From Cryptomeria japonica (Eukaryota > Streptophyta > Pinopsida > Cupressales > Cupressaceae), in contig NC_081406.1 of assembly GCF_030272615.1 (NCBI RefSeq), positions 218,994,997 to 219,058,996 on the forward strand: a stretch of 64,000 nt of DNA, given 5' to 3'. Positions 34,356-44,854 of the stretch are shown piece by piece. The notes below the pieces were generated by a model that saw only the letters and a list, made by a program, of their open reading frames with translations, searched no databases and was not told the DNA's origin. Each line of letters begins with the position of its first letter. Within the stretch, counting starts at the first letter, position 1. The position numbers and the translations under genes are program-made.

Positions 34356-34690
34356 GACATGCACACCGATGAAGGAGAGTTGTGACATTCCCCATCTCAC
34401 CGAAGTGAGTGAATGAAAATCATCCCCTCGCATCCCAATACACTTGCAAACATGCAACATATAAATAACGTATCATAATATAAGGGAAAAGTGTCAGTCC
34501 ATGATAAAGATCCATAAAATAAAATTATTCATAAGCACTGAGATACTGCACAAAATCATACACCATAAATCAAGATAAAGCATGAAATACATCGCATAAT
34601 ATCCGAATCAAAATACAATAATGTTCCACAAAATAGTCCCTAAAGTAATTCAAAACATACAAAAGAGGTTGATCGAGGAGGGGTACTACA

Positions 34691-36290
34691 TGAAAGATAG
34701 CACATGTGTTAGAATAGCGCTTTTGTTTGCAACTGACATAATTTTCTTGCAGGTCCGAATGTCCCAGAACTTAAATTTTTCAAACTACTGACATGCATTT
34801 GCAAGATTGTGTTTAAGGCAAATTTTATGCATTTCCTCACCTAGTTAATTAAAACCCTTATTTTGGGAAGTAATATATCATGCCTTGCTCATTTAGTCTA
34901 ACTAAGGGGATAAATTGACAACATGCAACTTGAATTTTGAGCAACTTCTCTAAAATAGTTGCACGTAGACTTTTAAAAAAGGCTAAAATAAACACCATGC
35001 TTGTTGGAGCAACATCTCCAAATAGAGGATAGATCACATTTATGTGGAAAGTTAAAAAGAACACTTATATTTTATGTCTCGAAAGTGGTAGGTATACTCT
35101 CTCCCCTTAATTGGGTGATCAAAAAGCCAAACCCACTCTTTTATTCTTTCTTTACTTTCAAGCAATTAAATACTTTAGAGGGCCTGCCTTCCCGAGTTGC
35201 CTTGAGGGGGCCAGTGAGAGGGGAACAACCTAAAGTGGAAACAGGCTAATACTGAGTCCTTTCAATCCACTCTAAATAAATCGTGTTTGTGATGAAAGTC
35301 CCAAACAACATGTGCTGATAAGTTCATACTAACACTATGTTTCCCCATAAACCCTATGGAGTGTAACCTCTATAGGTTGGGAACCTTCTGTATTTATAGA
35401 GGTGAAAGTGCTACATGTATGACCACATGACCAGAAGCCTTTACTAAAAACCACTTGTACTAGTTGCCAAAATCCTTCTAGTTGTTAGCGCAGGAGGTCA
35501 GACCTCTGAAGCAGCTCACACACATACGATTCTTAGTAGAGATATGAAGTTTTCCATGGGGAGTTTTCATGGAAACTGGTGCTTGGCTACCCCAGAGAAG
35601 TGAGTGCCGAAGGTGGAGCCAATGGGGTCAAGCATCTAAATATCTGCTTTGAATAGCATAGCCTTGGGGGAAACCCCATCTAAGATTCAACAACTATTGT
35701 CTCAACCTACCATAAGATTTGTACTTGCTTTTGTATTTTTTTTATTAAACATTTTGTCTTCTATGTCTGTAACATGTTCCAAATGGTCAAAAATTGAAGA
35801 AAATTATCATCTACGAGTGAGCAGAAATCCAACAAATTGCTGAAAAAAAATTAAAAATTGATCAAAAGGGTAATACAAAGGCTTTCCAACATTTGAAACA
35901 CCAGATCAAACTAAAGTGTCAAAACATCAGTATCAAAATACTTCTTGAGTAGATTTGTCTCTAAACCATCACGCATTTTCAAACTAGCTCAACAACTGGG
36001 TCACTAATCCAACAAGCTATTCCCAAAAGGTTTCTATAAGCATAAACATTCAACAAGCTATTGATTCAAACATCTTAAGTGCAAAAAAAATCAACATCAT
36101 TGTCAAGTCTCTCATTAGAATAATCAAATCCTCTATCACAAAGCTTGATCAATTTATCCAATGTTCATAATCTTGGATATATCTTTCCTATTTTGAACCT
36201 AGGTTATATCAAAATGAAAACTGCACCAACATTGGAATCAAACAAAATTGTAAACTGTCAAATGATTATATGACTTTTAAGTATCACCTT
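34691..36290 (+). other. Element F leader between G and the upstream ORF
   Basis: About 1.6 kb of non-coding leader. It contains the hairpin TTGGAGCAACATCTCCAA (35004-35021), which also occurs in the leader of H. I see no long ORF. Leaders of this length are usual in Tat-lineage gypsy elements. Confidence 0.65.
35004..35021 (+). promoter_or_regulatory. Conserved leader hairpin, element F
   Basis: TTGGAG, a six-base loop, then CTCCAA. The surrounding ACACCATGCTTGTTGG and CAAATA are shared with element H, where the second arm reads CTTCAA so that one pair becomes G-U. Confidence 0.6.
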
Positions 36291-36293
36291 AAG

Positions 36294-36542
36294 AAAAGAA
36301 AACCCAGTTATAAAGCTACTTAGAAAAGAATACAATTCTTGTATATCAATCGCAAGATCTTATTAAAACATAGGACATTCCTACACTATTTTCGTCACTA
36401 CTTATGTGGCTGCGGTATAGAGTTTGACGGAGAAATTTTACAAGGACGTTCTTTTCAACAAAGAGACTCTTTATCACAACGAACAAAAAATAGTGGTAGA
36501 ATCAACAAAGCATATCTCCCTAAACCAATAATCACCTATTGA
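36294..36542 (+). pseudogene. Short conserved ORF upstream of gag, element F
   Basis: A basic protein segment of about 80 residues lies 40 bases before the gag ATG. It contains LYINRKILLKHRTFLHYF, then IEFDGE, GRSFQQRDSLS and GRINKAYLPKPIITY. Element H has a clear homologue at 48280-48612 (minus) with CINRQIFV, HRVFLHH, NEFDSE and GKINPNFFPNICITY. I count about 30 identical residues in 68 by eye, and similarity continues upstream across a TAG near 36,324. Neither copy starts with a visible ATG. It could be an extra ORF like ORF1 of Ogre-type Tat elements, or an N-terminal exon. Function is unknown. Confidence 0.65.
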
Positions 36543-36582
36543 CTTTGTCCTTTGGAAATTTCAAAATTTTTGAAATAATCAC

Positions 36583-38417
36583 ATGCCAGGTTGGACTAGA
36601 GCTCAATACGAACAACTGAGAAAACAACAAATGGAGGAAGAAGATAATCCTACATTCCAAACTTTTGGGTATACTACTATTGACGAAGAAGCAATCAATA
36701 GCACCATTAGAGACCTTGAGCAAGATTTCAAATTTGATAGACTAATGGAAAAATTGTTGGCAAAACAAAAAGAGAAATATCTCTTGATGTTGGCAAAATC
36801 TGGAGCTAAACTACCATAAGAATTTAACATAGAAAGCTTGAAACAAGATGTGGAGGCAAGTAACACCCAAAACATAGATGATCCCAATAATGAAGATGTG
36901 AACAAAGAAAGTCATGAAGAGACAAGAAAAGAAAGGGATGACACAAGAAAAGAGTGTAGTGATAAAAGAACATACAAAGAAACAAGGAGAAACTATGTGG
37001 ATAATCTGTTGTTAAACCTTACTCAACAAATGAAAACTCTACAACAACAGATGCATGATATGCAAAATGGAACAAGCTCCAAGAAGTATTCATTGGAAGA
37101 TATATGCCCATATCCTTTCAATAAAAATTGGAATATGGTACCATTTCCACAACATTGCGAGATTCCTAAATATGACAGATATGATGGAAAATCCGATCCT
37201 CAGGATCACATTAGGGAGTTTTGTACTATGAGCATGGAATTTGCCCATGATGAAACTTACCTAATGCATCTTTTTTCTAGGAGTTTAAATGGATAATCAA
37301 TGGAGTGGTTTTCAAGATTACCATCCTTATCAAATGTTTTGAAGAACTTGTGAATAGATTTATTTCACAATACTCCTACAATATAAGGAATGAGATAACA
37401 ATGCTGGATCTATGAAATGTTAAACAAAAGAATGGTGAATCTTTTATGATGTTATTACAAAGATGGAAATGCATGTTTAATAGGTATCCAAGAGATGTAC
37501 CTGATCAAGAAAAAATGGACATATTCATTGATAATCTTATCAGTGAAATGAGTTATTGACTAAGAATGCAATGTCCTCCCTCCTTTGCGAAGATGATCGA
37601 GAATGGTCTAAAAATAGAGAATGTGATGGTAAAGAAAGGAGAGCTAAAACTTTACAATAATTCCTACAACAACAACAACAACAACAACAATGACAAACCC
37701 AAATTTTGGTCAAAGAATAGGAATGTTAGCAATGGAGGAAATGACGATAATAGTGCTACAAAATAACAACCAATTTTTAATCTATCAAGTCAAATCCCAA
37801 GCAATAACAATCCAAAAAATAGTAAAGCCAAGTCCTTATTCTCCAATCCTTGAAGGAAATTCACAAACATTGGAGAACCATTGGAATCAGCTATAAAAAC
37901 TCTACTTGCCAACAAATTGATTGTTTTACCAGAAGCAAGAAGTTATGAACCACCAGTCAAGCCAAATTGGTGGAATGACAATCATTTTTGCAATTACCAT
38001 CAGAATAAAGGACACCAAACAAATGATTGTTAGAGATTGAAACACCTTATCCAAGATCTAATCGATAATGGAACTATCACAATGGATAGCCACAAGGCAA
38101 ATGAATCACACCTAGCTTTCAAAACTCTACTTTTGAATTATGACAAAGGTGAAGCATCCCAATTAAAAGATGACAAAGGAAAAGCCAAAGTGAATTACAC
38201 TTATACATATGATGATGTAGTAAATGTTATCATTGTTAAAGATAATCCATCTTCAGAGCCAATCAATGTTATTATGAGAAGCAAAGCAAAGGTTACCTTT
38301 CCAAGTGTAACAAAAGACCCAACATCCACTTCACAAATACAATTTAGTAGAGCAATTACAAAGAATACCTACTCAAATATCAATTTTGGAACTTCTCAAG
38401 GTTTCACCTATGCATAA
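36583..38417 (+). pseudogene. Element F Gag (Ty3/gypsy, Tat-like)
   Basis: The start is ATG 36583 (MPGWTRAQYEQLRKQQ). The retrotransposon Gag domain is recognised from YPFNKNWNMVPFP, PKYDRYDGKSDPQDHIREF and WFSRLPSL, with homologous blocks in element H. A stop follows residue 78, then another near 37,293, and a frameshift near 37,330 moves the frame from 1 to 0. An Asn run encoded by a (CAA)n/(AAC)n repeat sits at about 37,665-37,690. A zinc-knuckle-like CNYHQNKGHQTNDC (about 37,990-38,031) marks the nucleocapsid end. Gag would form the particle and bind RNA. Several stops make this copy non-functional. Confidence 0.88.
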
Positions 38418-38429
38418 GGAAATTTTGGA

Positions 38430-39000
38430 GAAAGCTTTAGTAGAAATAACAGTTTCAAAAGATTTGGATATAGATCAGTTCCAAAACATGGTAGGACATC
38501 TTATATCTCCTCATTGCTTAACATTTTTTGAAAAATGATGACGCATCCTTACAACATCCTCACAATGCTCCTTTACATGTTGAAGTCACCATTAATAAAA
38601 CTCGTGTCAAACATGTACTCATAGATGGTGGAGCTAGCTTAAACATTTATGCATTAAGTTTGATAAAAGCTTTGGGATATTCAGAAAATGCAGTGGACCC
38701 GAAGAAGAAAATAACCATTAAGGCTTATGATGAAGCATAACGTTCTTCTAAAGGAACTGTTGTGTTACCAATCAAAATAGGACCTGTGGAAAGGAATACA
38801 TTGTGTCAGGTTTTAGATTTGATCCTCTCTTACAACATTCTTCTAGGAAGACCATGGATTCACAAAATGTAAGCAATTCCTTGTACATATCATCAATGTG
38901 TAAAATTTCCTCATGAAGGACAAGAGATCACTATAATTGTAGATTCTAGTCAATATTGCAATAATTTGAAGCCAACACAAGATACAAGAGTTCAAAAATA
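38430..39000 (+). pseudogene. Element F aspartic protease fragment
   Basis: The frame 2 stretch contains the retropepsin motif VLIDGGASLNIY, followed by DPKKKITIKAYDEA and, past a stop, SYNILLGRPWIHKM. The same order and wording occur in element H. The reading frame fades out around 39,000. No G-patch, RT, RNase H or integrase of F follows, so F is truncated or was joined to H's flank by deletion near 39,040. Confidence 0.87.
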
Positions 39001-39040
39001 CATTCCAAGTACTTTATCCCTTTTGTTGTTGCTGACGAAG

Positions 39041-40500
39041 ATCTGATATGGGCCCACCTTGCTATTCTTCATGTTCAAAAAGGCAACTGTTGCAAGAAGA
39101 CAAAACCATCTGCCAGACTGTTACATCAAATAGTTAACTAACTAACTATCTGTAGACCTTATTCTCCTTTAAGTAAGTATTACTCCATTCACCATATTAT
39201 TCATCTGATGGTCATATTTCTTACATGGATTTGATATAGCAAGTTAATACAAGCAACTTGATATAATGGATCAAGTTGACCTGAGTATTGCTTGTGGAAC
39301 AGATAAGGATTATCTCCTTTCATGCATGACTTGGAACGTCCTCCTTGATCTTAGGTTGATCATATCCTGAGACAAGTGCATACCATAATTAGAGATAAAA
39401 CCTTTATCCAGTTTGGATGAGGTAGGAGGAACCAAAGAAAGAGCATTGTACCTGCAAACAAATAGTATATACATAAAGAATAAAGAATATGGATCCTTGG
39501 TAATGGTTCATGCTCATATGGTCAAGGTATACGCTGTAGTCAGCAAGCCGTAGTGATCTATGACTGCATTTTGCATAAGATCATGTAGCTTGGTGAACTT
39601 CCCACGTAGACACCATTAGTACATGCCCCAGTACTTCATCAGAAATAATGCACAAATGATACAAAATAATGCTGAAAGATCCCGATACAGATAAATGAAT
39701 GATTGTACTCACAAATCAACCAAGTATTTGATAGCTTAACATAATTTTCTTGTCAAAGAAAACGTCACTTTTTGTCTTTATTTTGGTAAGGAAGGATGCA
39801 TCCTTTAAAGACAATTTGATTGTTGATGTTGATTGTTTTGGTCAATTTGAGAAGTGATCATTGTGCGAGGATTTTTTCAATGCTTGTTTGGTATCTGCGT
39901 GGATGAGTATGTACAATGTGTTGCCATGTTTTTGTTTGATTTTTGATGGTTTTTCATTGTTTTTGGACTTTGTATTGTTTTTGAATGTTTTTGGTATTTT
40001 GTGAGATGTTTTTGAATGTTTTTGGATTTTGTGAGACGTTTTGATTGTTTTTAGATTTTGTGAGACATTTTTTAATGTTTTTGGATTTTGTGAGACATTT
40101 TTGAATGTTTTTGGATTTTGTGAGACATTTTTGAATATTTTTGCCAATGAATCACCAGTAATGTAGAATCCACTTCCATCATCTAGATTGTAAGGGCATT
40201 GCCCCCAAGTTGGACATGATTTATGAAAAAGCGGGATGCCAGACGCATGAAGTACTTTCTTTGATTATAGATCAAATAACAAGCCATGGTTAGATGGATG
40301 GATGTGTGTATGTATGAATGTGATCACAACAAGCCTGAAAGATACTGGAGCCATTGTCTTTATGAGTGGCACCTGTTTGCTAGGTTTTCACAATCACATT
40401 TACCCAAGGTGCCAGCGGAGTTGTTGTTCACCGTTTAAAAGCATGATTTTTTTAATTTTTTTTTTGTATTTCTTCAGGACATTTTTCTAAATGTTTTTGG
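39041..40500 (-). other. Non-coding region 3' of element H integrase
   Basis: No coding pattern is seen. It includes a tandem repeat at 39,950-40,150 (TTTTTGAATGTTTTTGGATTTTGTGAGACA units). It also includes a block at 40,371-40,430 that resembles 61,986-62,050 in element J. The expected 3' LTR of H is not recognisable, so the left end of H is probably truncated close to 39,040, where F sequence stops. Confidence 0.55.
39950..40150 (-). repeat. Tandem repeat 3' of element H pol
   Basis: Six or so imperfect 30-base units of TTTTTGAATGTTTTTGGATTTTGTGAGACA (plus strand). A similar T-rich array is found in element J at 60,990-61,275. Confidence 0.8.
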
Positions 40501-40699
40501 TATTTTCTGGTGTGTAGGGGAGCTTGATGCTCTATACAGCTTAGGTATAAAACCGTTTTAGGTGCATGCTATTGATTGGATCTACGAGCGATTCTCCTTC
40601 TATTGTAGCCAACTGATATGCCCCAGACCCGAACACAGCAATGACAACATATGGGCCCAACCAGTTTGATTCAAACTTGCCCTAATGTTTTCTGTTTGG

Positions 40700-41660
40700 T
40701 TGGTTGCGAGGATTCTCTCATAGAACAAGATCACCTACCTCAAATGTACGAGATCTAACTCGGTGATTATAGCTTCTGCTCATGCACTGCTGATAGGCTT
40801 TGAGGTGATTGTATGCAGCTTGTTGCTTCTCATCAAGTAACTCTAGGTACTGAAGATAGGATACTCTATATGCTTCGTCATCTATCAGATTATGCAAAGA
40901 AACCCATAATGATGGTATCTCGACCTCAATAGGAAAGATAGCTTCTGCACCATAGACCAATGAATAAGGAGTTGCACCTGTAGGGGTTCGAATGCTAGTT
41001 CGATATGCCCATAGTGCTGGATTTAGTTGAACATGCCAATCACAACCGACATCATTGACTGTCTTCTTTAGGATCCTTAATATGTTTTTATTGTATGCTT
41101 TGGCCTGACCATTGCCTTGTGGGTAATAAGGAGTGGAAAAGCGATGTTGAATGTGAAATTTCTCACAAAGTTCACGGACATCCTGATTTTGAAAGGAAGA
41201 CCGTTATCTGTGATGATGGACATGGGCATACCATACTGGCAGATGATGTAGTTGAGGATGAATGAGGAGATCTGCTTGCTGGTGACTTGGGTAAGTGGAA
41301 CAGCTCCGATCCACTTTCTGAAATATTCGGTGGCGGTAATAATGAATTTGTGGCCATTGGATGAGGATGGATGAATCTTACCCACAAGGTCAAGACCCCA
41401 TTGACAAAAAGGCCATGGTGTTGTGATTGGTTGCAGTTCCTAGGTTAGTGCATGTATCAGGTTGCCATGAACTTGACATTTCTTGCATTTTCTGACAAAG
41501 TAGTAGGAATCCTTTTCCATAGATGGCTAATAGTATCCATTGCGCAGGAGTTTCTTGGCTAGTGACGGACCGCTTGAGTGAGTCCCACAAATCCCTTCAT
41601 GGACTACTTCCAAAGCCTTTGTTATCTCATCTTGTTCCAGACATCGAAGGAGAGTACCAT
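40700..41660 (-). pseudogene. Element H integrase (Ty3/gypsy)
   Basis: On the minus strand the order is an HHCC zinc-binding region (HEGICGTHSSG with KCKKCQ near 41,490), then the core with GLDLVGKIHPSSSNGHKFII, FRKWIGAVPL, ITDNGLPF and YPQGNGQA. It ends with the C-terminal MVYGAEAIFPIEVEIPS to TFEVGDLVL. Where NGQAE is expected the sequence encodes NGQAKAYNK (about 41,083-41,100), so the third catalytic residue Glu is Lys. A frameshift lies between 41,077 and 40,960. Integrase would insert the cDNA copy into the genome, but this copy cannot be active. Confidence 0.88.
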
Positions 41661-41879
41661 CAAGACTGCGGCGGTATAAGGTTTCGGCAATAATGGTATA
41701 TCAACCAGTTTGGTGAATGAAGGTTTTACGTTGGTTATTGGATTGGTTGGGAGGAAGAGTGTGATCACGGAGATAGGTGTAGAATTCACCATACCATGGG
41801 GATTCAAAACCGACAAGGCGACATATCATTTCAAATTTGGGGATATCATAAGCGAGAATCCAAAGCTATTCTACTAAGA

Positions 41880-42879
41880 ACTTGTAGCGTGTTGAATTCT
41901 GTGGAAGATCTAGTAGAGATGTGATGGTAGCCATGGCGTCAGTAGCTTGATTCTGATCTCTTGGTATCTGCTCAAAAGTGAGAGTAGTAAATGATGTTTT
42001 TAGAGTGTCCACCATTTGCTTATATGGCATGAGTTTATCATCTTTGGTCTGATATTCATCGGTTGCTTGTTGAATGACCAGTTGGGAGTCACCATATACT
42101 TGTAGTTCTTGTAATTCTCATTGTATGGCTAACCTGAGTCCTGTGATCAAGGCCTCATACTCTACTATGTTGTTGGTGCATGGAAATGTGAGCCTGTAAG
42201 ACTTTAGGATGCTGTCACCTTGGGGTGTGATAAACAGAAGGCCTGCCCCTGAGCCATGCCTAGTGTATGAACCAACAAAGTAAAGTTTCCATGGTTGTGT
42301 TGTTGTGATCATGAATATCTCTTTGTCTGGAAAATTGGAAATGAGAGGATGATCACCTATGAGAGGTGCATCGGCTAACTGATCTGCAATAACTTGACCT
42401 TTGATAGCTTTACGGTCTACATACTCGATGTCAAATTCACTTAGAATCATCACCCATTTGGCCAAGCGACTTGTCAATGCTGCTTTGCTGAGTAAATACT
42501 TGAGTGGATCAATCTTTGCAATGAGTTGTACTTTGTGGGTTAACAGATAGTGCCTTAGTTTAGTGGCTGCTAAGATTACTACTAGGCAAGCTCGCTCAAT
42601 AGGGGTGTAATTGAGTTCATAGCCAACTAGTGTGCGAGAGATGTAGTAAACAACACACTCTTTTCCTTCTGTATTATGTTGTGCCAGTAGTACACCCAAT
42701 GTTGTACTTGTTGCTGAGATATAGAATAACAATAGTCTACTTGGATGTGGTGGCATCAGCAATGGTGGATTCATGAGATAGTCTTTAAGCGTCTGAAATG
42801 CTTGCTGGCATTGGGCATCCCACTGAAAGCAGATGTTCTTGTGTAGCAGGTGTGTGAATGGGTGACACTTATCAGCCAA
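41880..42879 (-). pseudogene. Element H RNase H plus second (archaeal-type) RNase H
   Basis: The 42879-42118 open stretch starts with the RT thumb/RNase H join (MADKCHPFTHLLHK) and a degenerate RNase H (FYISATSTTLGVLLAQ, VYYISRTL, YTPIERACL). A second RNase H module follows (WKLYFVGSYTRHGSGAG, NNIVEYEALITGLRLA, then QVYGDSQLVIQQ past a stop). Two RNase H domains are the hallmark of the Tat lineage. In the second module the usual LYFDGS is LYFVGS, so its first catalytic Asp is Val. It is in a different frame from the RT upstream. Confidence 0.87.
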
Positions 42880-42991
42880 TTGTGCAATGAATCTTCAGAT
42901 GGATTGAAGTCATCCTTGTAATGTCCTTAGCTGACTAATATTCTTTGGTGGTGGCATGTCCATGATTGCTTTTACCTTTGCTGGATCAACC

Positions 42992-43735
42992 TCAATGCCT
43001 TTGCTTGAGACAATGTATCCTAGAAGCTTCCCGGAGGTTACGCCAAAGACACATTTCTTTGGGTTGAGTCAAACACGGTATTGTTTCTAGTCTATCAAAG
43101 ATTTTATCTAAGATGTGGAGATGCCCATCTCTGGTGAGTGATTTTGGTAGTAAGTCATCAACATAATCTTCCATCATAGTATGCATCATGTCATGGAAGA
43201 TGGTGGTCATTGCTCTTTGATAGGTTGCTCCTGCATTCTTGAGACCGAAAGGCATTACATTCCAGCAATATGTGCCCCATGGACAGGTGAAGGCTGTCTT
43301 ATGTTGATCTTCTGGTGCGATCTTTATTTGATTGTATCCTGAAAAACAATCCATGAGTGAAAGCATGGCATGTCCTGCCATTAGATCCACTATGATGTCA
43401 ATATTGGGAAGGGAGAAGTCATCCTTAGGACAGGCCTTATTCAGATCTCTAAAGTCAGTACAAATGTGGATGCCCCCTTTTGGTTTGCCGACAGGCACAA
43501 TATTGGAGATCCAATCTGCATAATCAATTGGTCTAATGAAACCAACATCTAGGAGTTTCTTGAGTTTTGTTTTGACTAGCACTGCAATCTGAGGATGCAT
43601 CTTGCAAAGCTTCTGCTTAACAGGTTTGGCTCCTTTTGCTAGGGTGAGGTGATGCATGACTAAATCAGGATCAAGCTCAGGCATGTCTGCATATGACCAT
43701 GCAAAGTTGATCTGATGCTTCTGGAAGAACTCCAT
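42992..43735 (-). pseudogene. Element H reverse transcriptase
   Basis: This is an open stretch of 247 codons. Motifs in order: HPQIAVLVKTKLKKLLDVGFI, WISNIVPVGKPKGGIHICTD, FRDLNKACPKDDFSLP, the first catalytic Asp in SLMDCFSGYNQIKIAPED, FGLKNAGATYQRAM and the active-site DYVDDLL. The palm and fingers motifs are all present. It is preceded in the same frame by the linker and protease, as in Tat Gag-Pol polyproteins. The frame ends near 43,000 and the RNase H follows in another frame. Confidence 0.95.
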
Positions 43736-43846
43736 AAATTTAGGCTATTCTTCTAGAGTGAAAAGAGATGCTAGATGTATGAGATGAGGATTTTCAGGAG
43801 TCCCCACATTGTATTCTTTGGTTTCCTCGATGAGAATCATTGATCA

Positions 43847-44758
43847 TTACTGTTGTGTACTAGCAGGGAGAATGTCAAACCCTTCATCCTCAGGTGCCTC
43901 AAAGAGATTTTCACCATTGGATACGCTCTTTCTTTTTACTTTTGTTGGATCAAACAGTGCCACAGTGTGGTTTTCACTGGAAGATCCATGTTTTATTGTT
44001 ATATTTTTGCAGCTGAAAGGTTTGGCATCCGCCCCAAAGTATGCTGCGCTATTAAGTTCTATGGTGAATCCAGCTTTGTGATCCCCGCTTGGTAGGTTAT
44101 CCCTTAATTCCAAAAAGTCAATGATGGCCTCATCATTTTGGAAGAAGTCAAGACATGGGGGATTTGGTTGGTTCCATTTGATGAGTTCAGGGTGGATAAT
44201 GGGCATTACTTCATTGATTAGGTTAAGTGCGTTAGATGTATTAGTGAGGGTTAAGACGTTATGGTGAAGGTTGTTAATGGTACTCTCCCTATCAGAATCA
44301 GGCGTAGGATGAGACGTAGGGTCTATGGAAGATGTTTCCAGTTTAGGAACCCAAGTGGTCTTTATCTGTGCTTCTCCATAAATAGGGATGTCTTTGCATA
44401 GTGGAGGTGGTGATGTGTCTTCCTCATCTGAAGTGTTAAGCTGTATAGAATCAAATTCCCACTCATGTGAGTTGGTCTCTGAGTCACTTTCCAGCATCCG
44501 ATTACTATACCATACTGGGATGTCTTTTGAGTTAAATACTGTAGGTGTGATTGGTTGATGTACCTTTGTAGTGATTGGTGCTGCAGGAAGGTTGATGGGG
44601 ATCAAGGAATCTGGTACAGGGAGTATCGGTAATATTGACTCAGTAGCTTCTACTGGAACTGCTGGTACCATAGATTCTGATGCGGGTTCTGATACAATTG
44701 CTGCTGCTAATGGTGCTACTAATGGGATTACTGGTTCAATTGGTGGGATGATTGGCAT
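43847..44758 (-). pseudogene. Element H protease-RT linker
   Basis: This 303-codon open stretch in the same frame as protease and RT begins with a Pro/Ile/Val-rich segment (PIEPVIPLVAPLAAAIV) and passes through an acidic Ser/Thr-rich region. It ends in EAPEDEGFDILP, a phrase that precedes RT in Tat-like elements. No catalytic domain is recognised. It is separated from the protease by a stop near 44,855 and from RT by one near 43,847. Confidence 0.8.
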
Positions 44759-44854
44759 TGGTGATAGTTGTGTTGGGGTTTTGAGCCTCGATGGGGTAGT
44801 TGGGATGGTGCTTGAGGCTGCTTTGATAATGAAAGGTGTCCTTTTTGCAGTAGG

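Larger units (their letters stand above)
30887..34690. mobile_element. Insertion G: 3.8-kb LTR-like element without coding capacity
   Basis: The insertion starts TGTAATGCCC and ends GGTACTACA, with a perfect 5-bp target duplication TGAAA (30882-30886 and 34691-34695), inside the leader repeat of F. I found no gag, pol or internal LTR pair. The best explanation is a solo LTR of a long-LTR gypsy element, or a non-coding derivative. Orientation is uncertain. It contains a GC-rich palindromic repeat and a TA microsatellite. Confidence 0.8.

Noticed and set aside
34154-34460. Minus-strand ORFs with IYIYIYI runs
   Set aside because: They are translations of the TA microsatellite.
30887-34690. G as a full element with about 310-bp LTRs (TGTGACATTCCCC at 34,380 to 34,690)
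   Set aside because: The sequence after TGTAATGCCC at 30,887 does not match that after TGTGACATTCC beyond the first bases, so the two ends are not an LTR pair.
39842-40147. 101-codon Lys/Asn-rich ORF
   Set aside because: It is a translation of the T-rich tandem repeat near the end of element H.
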